Part shown: positions 24,648 through 32,564 of the stretch, in pieces | Layout: the number at the start of each line of letters is the position of its first letter | How positions within the stretch are numbered: position 1 is the stretch's first letter | Assembly (NCBI GenBank): GCA_963774305.1 | Contig: CAVZEM010000003.1 | Span: 62,001-126,000 of the forward strand | Origin: DASUPK01 sp963774305 | GTDB lineage: Bacteria; Actinomycetota; Thermoleophilia; Solirubrobacterales; 70-9 | Direction: 5' to 3' | DNA: 64,000 nt | Translations under genes and position numbers: made by a program | The notes under the pieces: model-generated | The model's database searches: none | What the model was told of the DNA's origin: nothing | Seen by the model: the letters and a program-made list of their open reading frames with translations, nothing else

Positions 24648-25727
24648 ATGGAAACGTCATATCTGGCCGTAATCAAGGTCGTCGGAGTCGGTGGCGGCGG
24701 TTCGAACGCCGTCAGCCGCATGGTCGACGCGGGTCTCCGCGGCGTTGAGTTCGTCGCGGTCAACACCGATGCGCAGGCTCTCCAGGCCTGCGACGCCGAC
24801 GTCAAGATCGGCATCGGCCATAACCTGACCAAGGGCCTCGGCGCGGGCGCCAACCCCGAGGTCGGCGCCGGCGCGGCCGCGGAGTCTCGCGATGAGATCA
24901 AGGACGCGCTGAAGGGCGCGGACATGATCTTCATCACCTGCGGTGAGGGTGGCGGCACCGGTACCGGCGCGGCCCCCGTGATCGCCGAGATCGCCAAGCA
25001 GGAGATCGGCGCGCTCACCGTCGGCGCGGTCACCAAGCCCTTCGAGTTCGAGGGCAAGAAGCGCATGGCCCAGGCCGAGGAGGGGATCGACCGGCTCCGC
25101 AAGGAGGTCGACACCCTGATCACCGTCCCGAACGAGAAGCTGCTGCAGATCGTCGAGCGGCGGACCACGATCCTCGAGGCCTTCCGCGAGGCCGACGACA
25201 TCCTTAGGCAGGGCGTCCAGGGCATCACAGACCTCATAACAATCCCGGGGTTGATCAACCTTGACTTCGCCGACGTCCGCCTGGTCATGCACCAGGCCGG
25301 CTCGGCGCTGATGGGCGTCGGCACCGGGACCGGCGAGAACCGCGCCGTCGAGGCCGCCAAGGCGGCCATCACCTCGCCTCTGATCGAGGAGCAGATCGAC
25401 GGCGCCAAGGGCATGCTGCTGAACGTCACAGGCGGCGAGGACCTGGGTCTCTTCGAGGTCAACGAGGCGGCGCGGATGTGCATCCAGGCCGCTGACTCGA
25501 ACGCAAACATCGTCTTCGGTGCTGTGGTCGACTCCTCGATGCATGAGGAGGTACGCGTCACCGTGATCGCCACCGGTTTCGAGGGATTCGAGATGATCGC
25601 CCGGGCGCCGGAGTTCACTGCCCGCGCGGCTGAGCGCCGCCCGGCGGCCGTTGGTCGCAGCCAGGAGTCGCTGTCGGACTTGAGGATCTCCGAGTCCGAG
25701 ATCGACGTCCCGGATTTCCTTAAGTAG
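24648..25727 (+). CDS. ftsZ: Cell division GTPase FtsZ
   Basis: Tubulin-like GTPase forming the Z ring; 359 residues, a short form. N-terminal VVGVGGGGSNAVSRM, tubulin signature GGGTGTG at 101-107, the RLRKEVDTLITVPNEKLL synergy region, and DFADVRLVMHQAGSALMGVG carrying the T7 catalytic Asp residues. The linker is only about 30 residues and ends in the conserved peptide IDVPDFLK that binds partner proteins. ftsA, sepF and ylmE-like genes, which often follow or precede ftsZ, are absent; a convergent NTF2-like gene follows after 9 nt. Confidence 0.98.
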   Translation: METSYLAVIKVVGVGGGGSNAVSRMVDAGLRGVEFVAVNTDAQALQACDADVKIGIGHNLTKGLGAGANPEVGAGAAAESRDEIKDALKGADMIFITCGEGGGTGTGAAPVIAEIAKQEIGALTVGAVTKPFEFEGKKRMAQAEEGIDRLRKEVDTLITVPNEKLLQIVERRTTILEAFREADDILRQGVQGITDLITIPGLINLDFADVRLVMHQAGSALMGVGTGTGENRAVEAAKAAITSPLIEEQIDGAKGMLLNVTGGEDLGLFEVNEAARMCIQAADSNANIVFGAVVDSSMHEEVRVTVIATGFEGFEMIARAPEFTARAAERRPAAVGRSQESLSDLRISESEIDVPDFLK

Positions 25728-25736
25728 CCACTGGCA

Positions 25737-26135
25737 TCAAGGAGCGTTGAGGGCGCGTCTCGCCTCGTCTTCCTGGTGGGGGAGGAAGAACTCCGCCCGG
25801 ATCGCCTTCCCATCAGGGTCGAACGTCCACAACGTCCAGGACTCGATCTCCATCTCGATCCCGCTGCCGGCGCCTCGGGCGGTCGCGCGCTGACGAACGA
25901 GGACCCGGTTCCCGGCCACCTCGAACTCTTCGATCTCGATCACCTGAGACTCGAAGGCGTCCGGCTCCATCCATGCGCGCAGAGCCTTCGCGCCCCTTAC
26001 GTCCGACTGGCCACCGGGCCTGGTGAAGACGATGTCCGGGTGCGCGAACTCCATTGCCGCATCGAAGTCCTCGGCGTTGAACAGCTCATAACCGCGACGC
26101 AGCCGCTCGATCAGATCCTCTTCGGGGATGTTCAT
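25737..26135 (-). CDS. NTF2/SnoaL-like protein
   Basis: A 132-residue SnoaL/NTF2-like fold protein: helix LIERLRRGYELFNAEDFDA, strand AHPDIVFTRPGG, RGAKALRAWM, and C-terminal ESWTLWTFDPDGKAIRAEFF. No recognisable catalytic set; function unknown. It is divergent from gcvT, with 23 nt between the two starts, so the promoters must overlap. Second of three such genes in the window. Confidence 0.85.
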   Translation of the reverse strand: MNIPEEDLIERLRRGYELFNAEDFDAAMEFAHPDIVFTRPGGQSDVRGAKALRAWMEPDAFESQVIEIEEFEVAGNRVLVRQRATARGAGSGIEMEIESWTLWTFDPDGKAIRAEFFLPHQEDEARRALNAP

Positions 26136-26144
26136 GAGCGCCAG

Positions 26145-26150
26145 TATCGT
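26145..26150 (+). promoter_or_regulatory. -10 box of gcvT (leaderless type)
   Basis: TATCGT ends 8 nt before the gcvT ATG, inside the start region of the divergent NTF2-like gene. Confidence 0.6.
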
Positions 26151-26158
26151 CCCGAATC

Positions 26159-27241
26159 ATGGAAGCAGGGACGCTGAAGAGGACTCCGCTCTATGAGGCC
26201 CACGTCGAGGCTGGCGCGAGGCTGGTGCCGTTCGCCGGCTGGGAGATGCCGGTGGAGTACGACGGGATCAAGGCCGAGCACCTGAGGGTGCGGAACAGCT
26301 GTGGCGTCTTCGACGTCTCCCACATGGGCGAGATCGAGACCGAGGGGCCTCAGGCGGCGGATCTCCTGCAGCGGCTCCTCTCGAACGACGTCTCGAAGAT
26401 CGAGATTGGCGGCGCGCAGTACTCGTGCCTCTGTCGCGAGGACGGCGGTGTGCTCGACGACCTGTTCACCTACCGGCTCGGAGAGGACCGCTACCTGACG
26501 GTTACGAACGCCTCGAACCACGAGCGCGACCTGGAGTGGTTCGAGGCCCACGCGGTCGAGTTCGAGGCCGAGGTCCACGACAAGATCTACGCGTACGCGA
26601 TGCTCGCGGTGCAGGGGCCGGAAGCGCGTCAGATCGTCCAGCGAGTCACCGACGGGGAGTTGCCCCCTCGCTTCAAGACGGCTGAGCTGCCGGTCGCAGG
26701 CGCACCGTCTCTTGTCTGCGGGACCGGCTACACAGGCGAGGATGGCGTCGAGCTGCTGATGGCGCCGGACGACGCCAGGACCGTCTGGGATGCGCTGATC
26801 GGCGGCGGCGCCGGTCCCGCTGGTCTGGGCGCGCGGGACACCCTCCGCCTGGAGGTCAACTACTGCCTATACGGCAACGACCTGACCGAGGAGCGCACGC
26901 CGATCGAGGCGGGGCTCGGCTGGTGCGTCAAGGAGGACACTGGGTTCATCGGTTCGGAGGCCTGCCGGCGGGTCCGCGACGAGGGGCCCAAGGAGGTGCT
27001 CGAACCCTTCGTGATCACGGGCGCCGGGATCCCCAGACAGGGCAACCCGATCGTCTCGGGCGATGAGGAGGTTGGTGTGGTGACCAGCGGCACGCTGTCT
27101 CCCTGCCTCCAGGTAGGCATCGGCATGGGCTACGTCCGCAGCGACCTGGCCGAGCCCGGGACCCAGCTCGAGATCGACGTCCGGGGCAAGCGACGCCCCG
27201 CCGAGATCCGCGAGCGGCCGCTCTACCCCAAGGACGGATAG
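26159..27241 (+). CDS. gcvT: Glycine cleavage system T protein (aminomethyltransferase)
   Basis: Transfers the methylene unit from aminomethyl-lipoyl-GcvH to tetrahydrofolate, releasing ammonia; 360 residues. It starts KRTPLYEAHVEAGARLVPF and GWEMPVEYDGIKAEHLRVR; DVSHMGEI and the folate-site GYTGEDGVELL are present, and the C-terminal barrel contains GARDTLRLEVNYCLYGNDL. No glycine riboswitch fits in the short gap. gcvH follows after 9 nt, whose promoter box overlaps the gcvT stop. Confidence 0.96.
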   Translation: MEAGTLKRTPLYEAHVEAGARLVPFAGWEMPVEYDGIKAEHLRVRNSCGVFDVSHMGEIETEGPQAADLLQRLLSNDVSKIEIGGAQYSCLCREDGGVLDDLFTYRLGEDRYLTVTNASNHERDLEWFEAHAVEFEAEVHDKIYAYAMLAVQGPEARQIVQRVTDGELPPRFKTAELPVAGAPSLVCGTGYTGEDGVELLMAPDDARTVWDALIGGGAGPAGLGARDTLRLEVNYCLYGNDLTEERTPIEAGLGWCVKEDTGFIGSEACRRVRDEGPKEVLEPFVITGAGIPRQGNPIVSGDEEVGVVTSGTLSPCLQVGIGMGYVRSDLAEPGTQLEIDVRGKRRPAEIRERPLYPKDG

Positions 27242-27244
27242 GTT
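27239..27244 (+). promoter_or_regulatory. -10 box of gcvH (leaderless type)
   Basis: TAGGTT begins with the gcvT stop codon TAG and ends 6 nt before the gcvH GTG. Confidence 0.55.
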
Positions 27245-27250
27245 TCCGGC

Positions 27251-27646
27251 GTGGCCGACGAGAGTTATCCCGACGACCTTCGCTACCACCCCGAGCACGA
27301 CTGGGCGCGCGTCGAGGGCGACACCGCGACCTTCGGCGTCACCTGGTACGCGCAGGACGCCCTTGGCGAGGTCGTCTTCTATGAGCCGCCCGAGGTCGGC
27401 AAGGACGTCAAGAAGGACGAGGCCTACGCCGAGGTCGAATCGGTGAAGGCCGTCTCCGATGTCTACGCGCCCCTCTCGGGCGAGGTGACCGAGGTCAACT
27501 CTGCGCTCTCCGAGACCCCGGAGAAGATCAACGAGGATCCCTACGGCGAGGGCTGGATGGTCAAGGTGAAGCTCTCGGATCCCTCGGAAGCGGATGCGCT
27601 GATGGACGCGGCGGCGTACAAGAAGCTGCTCGAGGACTCCGACTAG
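27251..27646 (+). CDS. gcvH: Glycine cleavage system H protein (lipoyl carrier)
   Basis: Shuttles the aminomethyl group on a lipoyl arm between GcvP and GcvT; 131 residues. The lipoylated lysine is K66 in VESVKAVSDVYAPLSGEV, followed by ALSETPEKINEDPYGEGWM, the standard H-protein pattern. The start is GTG. The stop codon TAG forms the first bases of the next promoter-like box (TAGTCT). Confidence 0.97.
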   Translation: MADESYPDDLRYHPEHDWARVEGDTATFGVTWYAQDALGEVVFYEPPEVGKDVKKDEAYAEVESVKAVSDVYAPLSGEVTEVNSALSETPEKINEDPYGEGWMVKVKLSDPSEADALMDAAAYKKLLEDSD

Positions 27647-27649
27647 TCT
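27644..27649 (+). promoter_or_regulatory. -10 box before a five-codon ORF and a membrane protein gene
   Basis: TAGTCT ends 7 nt before ATG at 27657, which opens the tiny ORF MRPSP whose stop overlaps the GTG at 27671. Confidence 0.5.
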
Positions 27650-27656
27650 GGAAGCC

Positions 27657-27674
27657 ATGAGGCCGTCGCCGTGA
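27657..27674 (+). CDS. Possible five-residue leader ORF (MRPSP)
   Basis: ATG AGG CCG TCG CCG TGA. The ATG has the same promoter-to-start spacing as leaderless genes here, and its TGA overlaps the GTG start of the following membrane protein (GTGA at 27671-27674). It could load ribosomes onto that gene by termination-reinitiation. Too short to judge by composition. Confidence 0.35.
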   Translation: MRPSP

Positions 27675-28420
27675 GCGGCCAGGCGCTTGGGCTTGCCGTC
27701 TCGGTTTTCCTCGCCTGTGCGGTGGAGGCGGTCGAGGCACTGACGATCGTGCTCGCCGTCGGGACGACGCGCAGCTGGCGCTCTGCGCTCAGTGGCACGG
27801 CGGCTGCTGTGTTGGCGCTGGCCGTCGCCACCGCCCTCCTGGGGCCCAGGCTGACATCACTTCCTATCGACACCCTCCGGCTGGTCGTGGGCGGCCTGCT
27901 CCTGGTCTTCGGGCTCCAGTGGCTGCGGAAGGCAATCCTGCGGGCTGCGGGGCTGAAGGCACAGCACGACGAGGAGGAGATCTACCGGGAGGAGGCCCAG
28001 GCGGCTATAGCCGCCGGCGCGGCCCGTGCAGACTTCGATCCCTATTCGTTCACGATCGCCTTCAAGGGGGTTCTGCTGGAGGGACTCGAGGTCGTCTTCA
28101 TTGCGCTGACCTTCGGCGCGAACCAGCACCGCCTCGGGCTGGCTGCGGTGGCGGCGATCGCCGCGGTGCTCCTGGTCGCCGCTGTCGGCGTCGCTATCCG
28201 GGCCCCGCTCGCCCGCACGCCGGAGAACGCCATGAAGTTCAGCGTCGGCGTGATGCTGACCTCCTTCGGCATCTTCTGGGGCTCTGAGGGCGCTGGCGCC
28301 AGCTGGCCGGGCGGCGATGCCGCACTACTCGCCATCGTCCCAGCCGTGCTGGCGTTCTCGCTCCTCCTGGTGCGGGCATTCCGGACGCCCGTGATCGACG
28401 CCCCGGCGGCAAGAGCATGA
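27671..28420 (+). CDS. Seven-helix membrane protein with paired E-x-x-E motifs (COG4280-like)
   Basis: Integral membrane protein of 249 residues with two similar halves. Each half starts with an acidic helix: CAVEAVEALTIVLAVG at about 16-31 and LLEGLEVVFIALTFGA at about 137-152, which recall cation transporters with intramembrane glutamates (TerC, Gdt1 and FTR1-like proteins). A polar loop rich in Glu lies between them (about 97-120). I take it as an uncharacterised transporter of the COG4280 type; substrate unknown. The short ORF downstream starts in its stop codon. Confidence 0.75.
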   Translation: MSGQALGLAVSVFLACAVEAVEALTIVLAVGTTRSWRSALSGTAAAVLALAVATALLGPRLTSLPIDTLRLVVGGLLLVFGLQWLRKAILRAAGLKAQHDEEEIYREEAQAAIAAGAARADFDPYSFTIAFKGVLLEGLEVVFIALTFGANQHRLGLAAVAAIAAVLLVAAVGVAIRAPLARTPENAMKFSVGVMLTSFGIFWGSEGAGASWPGGDAALLAIVPAVLAFSLLLVRAFRTPVIDAPAARA

Positions 28421-28623
28421 AACGCCTTCGCGACGCGGCAGTCGGAGTCTGGGAGTTCGTTGCGGGCGACGACTGGGTGACAGCAGCCGGCGTGGTCGCC
28501 GCTCTTGGACTGACGGGCCTCGTCAGCGAACGGACCACGGCCTGGGTCGTCATGCCGGTCGCTGTGGCCCTTCTGCTCGCCCTCTCCATTCACCGCGAGG
28601 CGCGAAAGCGGAACTCAGACTGA
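28417..28623 (+). CDS. Small membrane protein, 68 residues
   Basis: Unrecognised protein with two predicted helices (VTAAGVVAALGLTGLV and TAWVVMPVAVALLLALSI) and a basic tail (HREARKRNSD). Its ATGA start overlaps the stop of the seven-helix protein, so it is probably a partner or small subunit of it. Confidence 0.7.
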   Translation: MKRLRDAAVGVWEFVAGDDWVTAAGVVAALGLTGLVSERTTAWVVMPVAVALLLALSIHREARKRNSD

Positions 28624-28633
28624 GTGGCTTGGC

Positions 28634-28639
28634 TATCCT
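28634..28639 (+). promoter_or_regulatory. -10 box of the fluoride riboswitch transcript
   Basis: TATCCT, placing the transcript start near 28646, the first base of the aptamer. Confidence 0.55.
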
Positions 28640-28645
28640 GCCCGG

Positions 28646-28700
28646 CCGAGCGATGAGGCTCGCTCCTAACCGCGGTTGACGCCGCTGATGGCCTCTACGT
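28646..28700 (+). ncRNA. Fluoride riboswitch (crcB motif)
   Basis: Matches the fluoride aptamer almost base by base: GAGCGATGAGGCTCGCTC forms the 5' stem-loop, a short AAC linker and second hairpin follow, then the invariant 3' strand CTGATGGCCTCTAC. The 3' strand GGCCTC (28690-28695) would form the pseudoknot with GAGGC of the first loop when fluoride is bound. It is also complementary to GAGGTC (28719-28724), which overlaps the crcB ribosome site AGGAGG (28717-28722), suggesting translational control. It lies directly before a fluoride exporter gene. Confidence 0.95.
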
Positions 28701-28728
28701 CGATGTCCACGACACCAGGAGGTCCTCA

Positions 28729-29100
28729 GTGACTTACGCGTTGGTCGCGATCTTCGGCGCCGCGGGGGCGGTCAGCCGCTATTGGGTCGACGGCTGGATC
28801 AGCGATCTGACCCACGGCCAGTTTCCCTGGGGGACCTTCGTGATCAACGTGGCAGGAGCGTTCGCGCTCGGCCTGCTGGTCGCGCTTACCACCGAACGGC
28901 TGCTCCCACATCCGAACTGGCGTATCGCACTGGGTATCGGCTACCTGGGCTCGTTCACGACCTTCTCGACGTACGCGTACGAGAGCGTCAAGCTCGCCGA
29001 GGACGGCGCCGTGGGACTCGCTCTGGTGAACTCCGTAGGGATGGTCGCCATCGGCATGCTGGCCGCGTTCACGGGACTTGCCGTCGGGAGGACGCTGTGA
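28729..29100 (+). CDS. crcB: Fluoride ion exporter CrcB/Fluc
   Basis: Dual-topology fluoride channel, 123 residues with four helices. Family marks are FGAAGAVSRYWVDGW, WGTFVINVAGAFALGLL (with the pore Asn) and GYLGSFTTFSTYAYES (the Phe/Thr fluoride track and Na site). The GTG start has AGGAGG 6 nt upstream. It is controlled by the fluoride riboswitch and overlaps the DUF190 gene (GTGA). Confidence 0.96.
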   Translation: MTYALVAIFGAAGAVSRYWVDGWISDLTHGQFPWGTFVINVAGAFALGLLVALTTERLLPHPNWRIALGIGYLGSFTTFSTYAYESVKLAEDGAVGLALVNSVGMVAIGMLAAFTGLAVGRTL

Positions 29101-29441
29101 AGCTCGAGGGCGAGGGCAAGCTGCTGCGGATCTTCATCGGCGAGTCCGACAAGCACGGGCGCAAGCCGCTCTACCAGGCGATCGTCGAGATGCTGCGGGA
29201 GGAGGGGATGGCCGGCGCCACGGTCCTGCGGGGAATCGAGGGCTTCGGGGCCACATCGCACCTGCACACGGCCCGCATCCTGCGCCTCTCCGAGGACCTC
29301 CCGATCGTGATCGAGGTCGCCGACACGGCCGAGCGGATCGAGGCGATCATGCCGAGGATCGACGAGATGGTCAGCGACGGGATGGTGACGCTCGAGCGGG
29401 TGGAGGTCGTCACCTACCGCGCCCAGGAGAAGGGCGATTAG
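29097..29441 (+). CDS. DUF190 protein, CrcB-associated
   Basis: Small cytoplasmic PII-like fold protein, 114 residues, typically encoded beside crcB. Marks are LLRIFIGESDKHGRKPLYQ, LREEGMAGATVLRGIEGFG, and HTARILRLSEDLPIVIEVAD. Probably modulates or senses fluoride export, but its activity is not established. The GTG start lies in the crcB stop, so it shares the riboswitch-controlled transcript. Confidence 0.92.
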   Translation: MKLEGEGKLLRIFIGESDKHGRKPLYQAIVEMLREEGMAGATVLRGIEGFGATSHLHTARILRLSEDLPIVIEVADTAERIEAIMPRIDEMVSDGMVTLERVEVVTYRAQEKGD

Positions 29442-29477
29442 CCGGGGTCTGCCGGCCGGCCCATCGGTGAGCGGCAC

Positions 29478-29483
29478 TACGAT
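29478..29483 (+). promoter_or_regulatory. -10 box of gcvPA (leaderless type)
   Basis: TACGAT ends 9 nt before the gcvPA GTG. Confidence 0.55.
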
Positions 29484-29492
29484 GAGTCGTCC

Positions 29493-30878
29493 GTGAGCCG
29501 GTACACGTCCGCAACCGACCAGGACCGCCAGGAGATGCTCGACGCCGTCGGGGTCTCCTCGATCGACGAGCTGTTCGACGTCATCCCCGAGGCCGTGCGC
29601 CTCGGCCGGCCGCTGGAGCTTCCGGATGGCAAGCCGGAAACCGAGGTCTACGACCGCCTGGCGGGGCTGGCCGCCCGCAACGCCCACGCGGAGGCCGAGA
29701 CCAGCTTCCTGGGCGCCGGCATGTACGACCACTACGTCCCGGCGATCGTCGACGCGATCACGAGCCGCTCGGAGTTCCTGACGCCGTACACGCCCTATCA
29801 GCCGGAGATCTCCCAGGGCGGCCTGCAGGTGATGTTCGAGTTCCAGACCGCGATGTCGGAGCTCACCGGCCTGCCCGTCTCGAATGCGGCGCTCTACGAG
29901 GGGCCCTCCGCGGTGGCATCCGCCGCCTACCTGGCGATCGGCGCCACGGGCGGGAAGAAGCTGGTCGCCTCTCGCGGCGTCCATCCGCACAGCCGTGAGT
30001 CGCTGCTGACCTACGGCGAGGGCTACGGCACGGAGCTCGTCGAGGTTCCGCTTGCCGGCGGGGTGACCGATGCCTCGGCCCTGGCCGAGGCGATCGACGA
30101 CGAGACCGCCGCCGTCTTCCTGCAGCAGCCGAACTTCCTGGGCGCGGTCGAGGACATCGAGGCGCTCGGCGCCAAGGCGAAGGAGCACAGTGCGCTGGTG
30201 GTCGTCGCCTGCGACCCGATCGCCCTGTCGATCCTGAAGCCGCCCGGCGAGTGCGGCGCGGACGTCGCTGTGGGGGAGGGCCAGCCGCTCGGCAACCGGC
30301 TCGACTACGGCGGGCCGTCGTTTGGCTTCTTCTGCGCCACCGAGGAGCAAATCCGGCGCATGCCGGGCCGCATCGCCGGTGAGACCACCGACGTCGACGG
30401 GCGTCGCGGCTTCGTCCTCACTCTTCAGACCCGCGAGCAGCACATCCGTCGCGAGAAGGCGACCCACAACATCTGCACCGCCCAGGCGCTGAACGCGCTG
30501 GCGGGCATGATCCACCTCGCCTGGCTGGGCAAGCGCGGCTTCGTCGAGCTCGGAGAGCTCCTGGTGCGGCGCACGGCGTATGCCCGCGAGCGCCTGGCCC
30601 AGGTGGACGGGGTGGAGGTGCTGCACGACGCTCCGGTCGTCCGCGAGTTCGCCGTCTCGCTGGATGCCCCCGTGGCCCAGGTGCTGGACCGCTGCGCCGC
30701 CGAGGGCATCGGCGCCGGCTACCCGCTCGGTCGGGACTACCCGGAGTATGAGAACGGACTGCTGGTCGCGCTCACCGAACGCCGCAGCAGGCAGGACATC
30801 GATCGCCTGGCGGACGTGCTCGAACGGGCCGTCGCGGACCTCCGCGGATCTCAGGTGGCGGAGGGGGTGGCGTCGTGA
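29493..30878 (+). CDS. gcvPA: Glycine dehydrogenase (decarboxylating) subunit 1
   Basis: N-terminal half of the P protein that decarboxylates glycine, here as a separate 461-residue subunit. Recognisable blocks are YTSATDQDRQEMLDAVGVSS, FLGAGMYDHYVPAIVDAI, YTPYQPEISQGGLQVMFEFQ, and NAALYEGPSAVASAAYLA. It does not carry the PLP lysine, which is in subunit 2. The gene is separated from gcvT-gcvH by the membrane-protein and fluoride genes, and has its own leaderless-type promoter. Confidence 0.95.
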   Translation: MSRYTSATDQDRQEMLDAVGVSSIDELFDVIPEAVRLGRPLELPDGKPETEVYDRLAGLAARNAHAEAETSFLGAGMYDHYVPAIVDAITSRSEFLTPYTPYQPEISQGGLQVMFEFQTAMSELTGLPVSNAALYEGPSAVASAAYLAIGATGGKKLVASRGVHPHSRESLLTYGEGYGTELVEVPLAGGVTDASALAEAIDDETAAVFLQQPNFLGAVEDIEALGAKAKEHSALVVVACDPIALSILKPPGECGADVAVGEGQPLGNRLDYGGPSFGFFCATEEQIRRMPGRIAGETTDVDGRRGFVLTLQTREQHIRREKATHNICTAQALNALAGMIHLAWLGKRGFVELGELLVRRTAYARERLAQVDGVEVLHDAPVVREFAVSLDAPVAQVLDRCAAEGIGAGYPLGRDYPEYENGLLVALTERRSRQDIDRLADVLERAVADLRGSQVAEGVAS

Positions 30879-30883
30879 TGGTG

Positions 30884-30930
30884 GATGCGAGGGTGCTCCG
30901 AGGCGGAGCCGAGGAGCAACCCGTTTGATG
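30884..30930 (+). repeat. Hairpin element copy A (GATGCGAGGG ... ACCCGTTTGATG)
   Basis: Arms GGGTGCTCC and GGAGCAACCC flank a GC-rich centre, then GTTTGATG, whose ATG is the gcvPB start. Closely similar elements lie at 54458 and 56712. Confidence 0.5.
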
Positions 30931-32454
30931 GCGAAGCCGGATCAACAGAATGCCGAGACCCCGATGCAGCGCGACCGCGCTACGACGATTTACGAGCGCT
31001 CGGTCGAGGGCCGCCGCGCCGCGACCCTGCCCGAGGCGGGCGTCGAGGAGCGCCCGATCGACGAGCTCATCCCCAAGAACCTCCTGCGGGGCGAGCCGGC
31101 GGAGCTCCCCGAGATCTCCGAGCCGGAGATCGTCCGGCACTACAACCGGATCTCGCGGCGGAACTTCGACCTCGACACCGGCTTCTATCCGCTCGGCTCC
31201 TGCACGATGAAGCACAACCCACGCCTCAACGAGCGGGTCGCGGCGCTGCCGGGCCACGCGCGCCTGCACCCGGCGCAGGAGCCGAGACGCGCGCAGGGCG
31301 CACTCGAGCTGATGTGGCTGCTGCAGCAGTCCCTCTCCGAGATCTGCGGCCTGCCCCACGTCAGCCTCCAGCCCTCGGCGGGCTCTCACGGCGAGCTTGC
31401 GGGCCTCCTCCTGACCCGGGCCTACCACGCCGACCGCGACGAGAACCGGACCAAGGTGCTCACCCCGGACACCGCACATGGCACCAATCCCGCCACGGTG
31501 ACGATGGCCGGATACGAGGTCGTGAAGCTGGCCTCGAACGAGAAGGGCGGCATCGACCTCGACGACCTGCGCTCGAAGGCCGGTGACGACACCGCCTGCC
31601 TGATGCTCACCAACCCGAACACCCTCGGGCTGTTCGACGAGAACATCGAGGAGATCGCCTCGATCGTCCACAAGGCGGGGGGAACCCTCTACTACGACGG
31701 CGCCAACCTGAACGCGATCATGGGCCACTGCCGACCGGGCGACATGGGCTTCGACATCGTCCACGTCAACCTGCACAAGTCCTTCTCGCAGCCCCACGGC
31801 GGGGGCGGCCCGGGTGCCGGCCCGATCGCCTGCTCGGACCGGATCGAGCCGTTCCTGCCGCGCCCGCAGGTCGTCCGGCGCGAGCCGCAGAACGGGGGAG
31901 AGCCCTCGTTCGACCTCGACTACGAGCGGCCCAGGTCGATCGGCCGCCTGCGCGGCTTCCAGGGCAACTTCGGCGTCTTCGTGCGCTCCTACGCCTACAT
32001 CCTCAGCCTCGGCGGCGACGGCCTGCAGGAGGCCTCAGAGACCGCGGTCCTGAACGCCAACTATCTGCTCGCGAAGCTGAGCGAAGGGAACGCGGGCAAG
32101 TACACGCCGGTCGCCTTCGACAGTCGCCCGATGCACGAGTTCGTCCTCTCCGGGGCCCCAGCGAAGAAGGAGCTCGGCATCAAGACGCTGGACATCGCGA
32201 AGCGGCTGCTCGACTTCGGCATGCACCCGCCGACCGTCTACTTCCCGCTGCTCGTGGACGAGGCGCTGATGGTGGAGCCCACCGAGACCGAGACGCGCGA
32301 GACGCTCGACGCCTTCGCCGAGGCGATCGAGTCGATCCTCGAGGAGGCCATGGAGGACCCGGCGATCGCCCAGCAGGCGCCCTACACGACCCCGGTTCGC
32401 CGCCTCGACGAGGTGGCCGCGAACCGGAATCCGGTGGTGAGACAGCGCATCTAA
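30928..32454 (+). CDS. gcvPB: Glycine dehydrogenase (decarboxylating) subunit 2
   Basis: PLP-bearing C-terminal half of the P protein, 508 residues. The PLP lysine is K284 in HVNLHKSFSQPHGGGGPG. Other marks are PLGSCTMKHNPRLNE, LQPSAGSHGELAGLL, DTAHGTNPATVTMAGY and YDGANLNAIMG. It lies 49 nt after gcvPA behind a hairpin element that ends on its ATG; no ribosome site is obvious. About 30 residues precede the conserved start. A strong inverted repeat follows the stop. Confidence 0.95.
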   Translation: MAKPDQQNAETPMQRDRATTIYERSVEGRRAATLPEAGVEERPIDELIPKNLLRGEPAELPEISEPEIVRHYNRISRRNFDLDTGFYPLGSCTMKHNPRLNERVAALPGHARLHPAQEPRRAQGALELMWLLQQSLSEICGLPHVSLQPSAGSHGELAGLLLTRAYHADRDENRTKVLTPDTAHGTNPATVTMAGYEVVKLASNEKGGIDLDDLRSKAGDDTACLMLTNPNTLGLFDENIEEIASIVHKAGGTLYYDGANLNAIMGHCRPGDMGFDIVHVNLHKSFSQPHGGGGPGAGPIACSDRIEPFLPRPQVVRREPQNGGEPSFDLDYERPRSIGRLRGFQGNFGVFVRSYAYILSLGGDGLQEASETAVLNANYLLAKLSEGNAGKYTPVAFDSRPMHEFVLSGAPAKKELGIKTLDIAKRLLDFGMHPPTVYFPLLVDEALMVEPTETETRETLDAFAEAIESILEEAMEDPAIAQQAPYTTPVRRLDEVAANRNPVVRQRI

Positions 32455-32462
32455 ACGCCTCA

Positions 32463-32502
32463 GGGCGCCGGCCGCCCCCTAGGTGCTCGGCGGCTGGCGC
32501 CC
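32463..32502 (+). terminator. Bidirectional stem between gcvPB and a convergent gene
   Basis: 14-nt arms (32463-32476 and 32489-32502), one mismatch, 12-nt loop, in the 110-nt gap between converging genes. No U-tract; taken as a terminator from position and stability. Confidence 0.6.
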
Positions 32503-32564
32503 CGTGACTGTTCAGGCGGGCGACGCTGCACCCCTACATACGGGGCGCCCCGTCGCTTGGATCA

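Noticed and set aside
24521..24748. 75-codon ORF behind a TAGACT box, running into ftsZ
   Set aside because: Overlaps ftsZ out of frame, basic low-complexity product, no family; the box is more likely an ftsZ promoter.
26136..26158. Glycine riboswitch before gcvT
   Set aside because: The divergent gene starts 23 nt away; there is no room for an aptamer.
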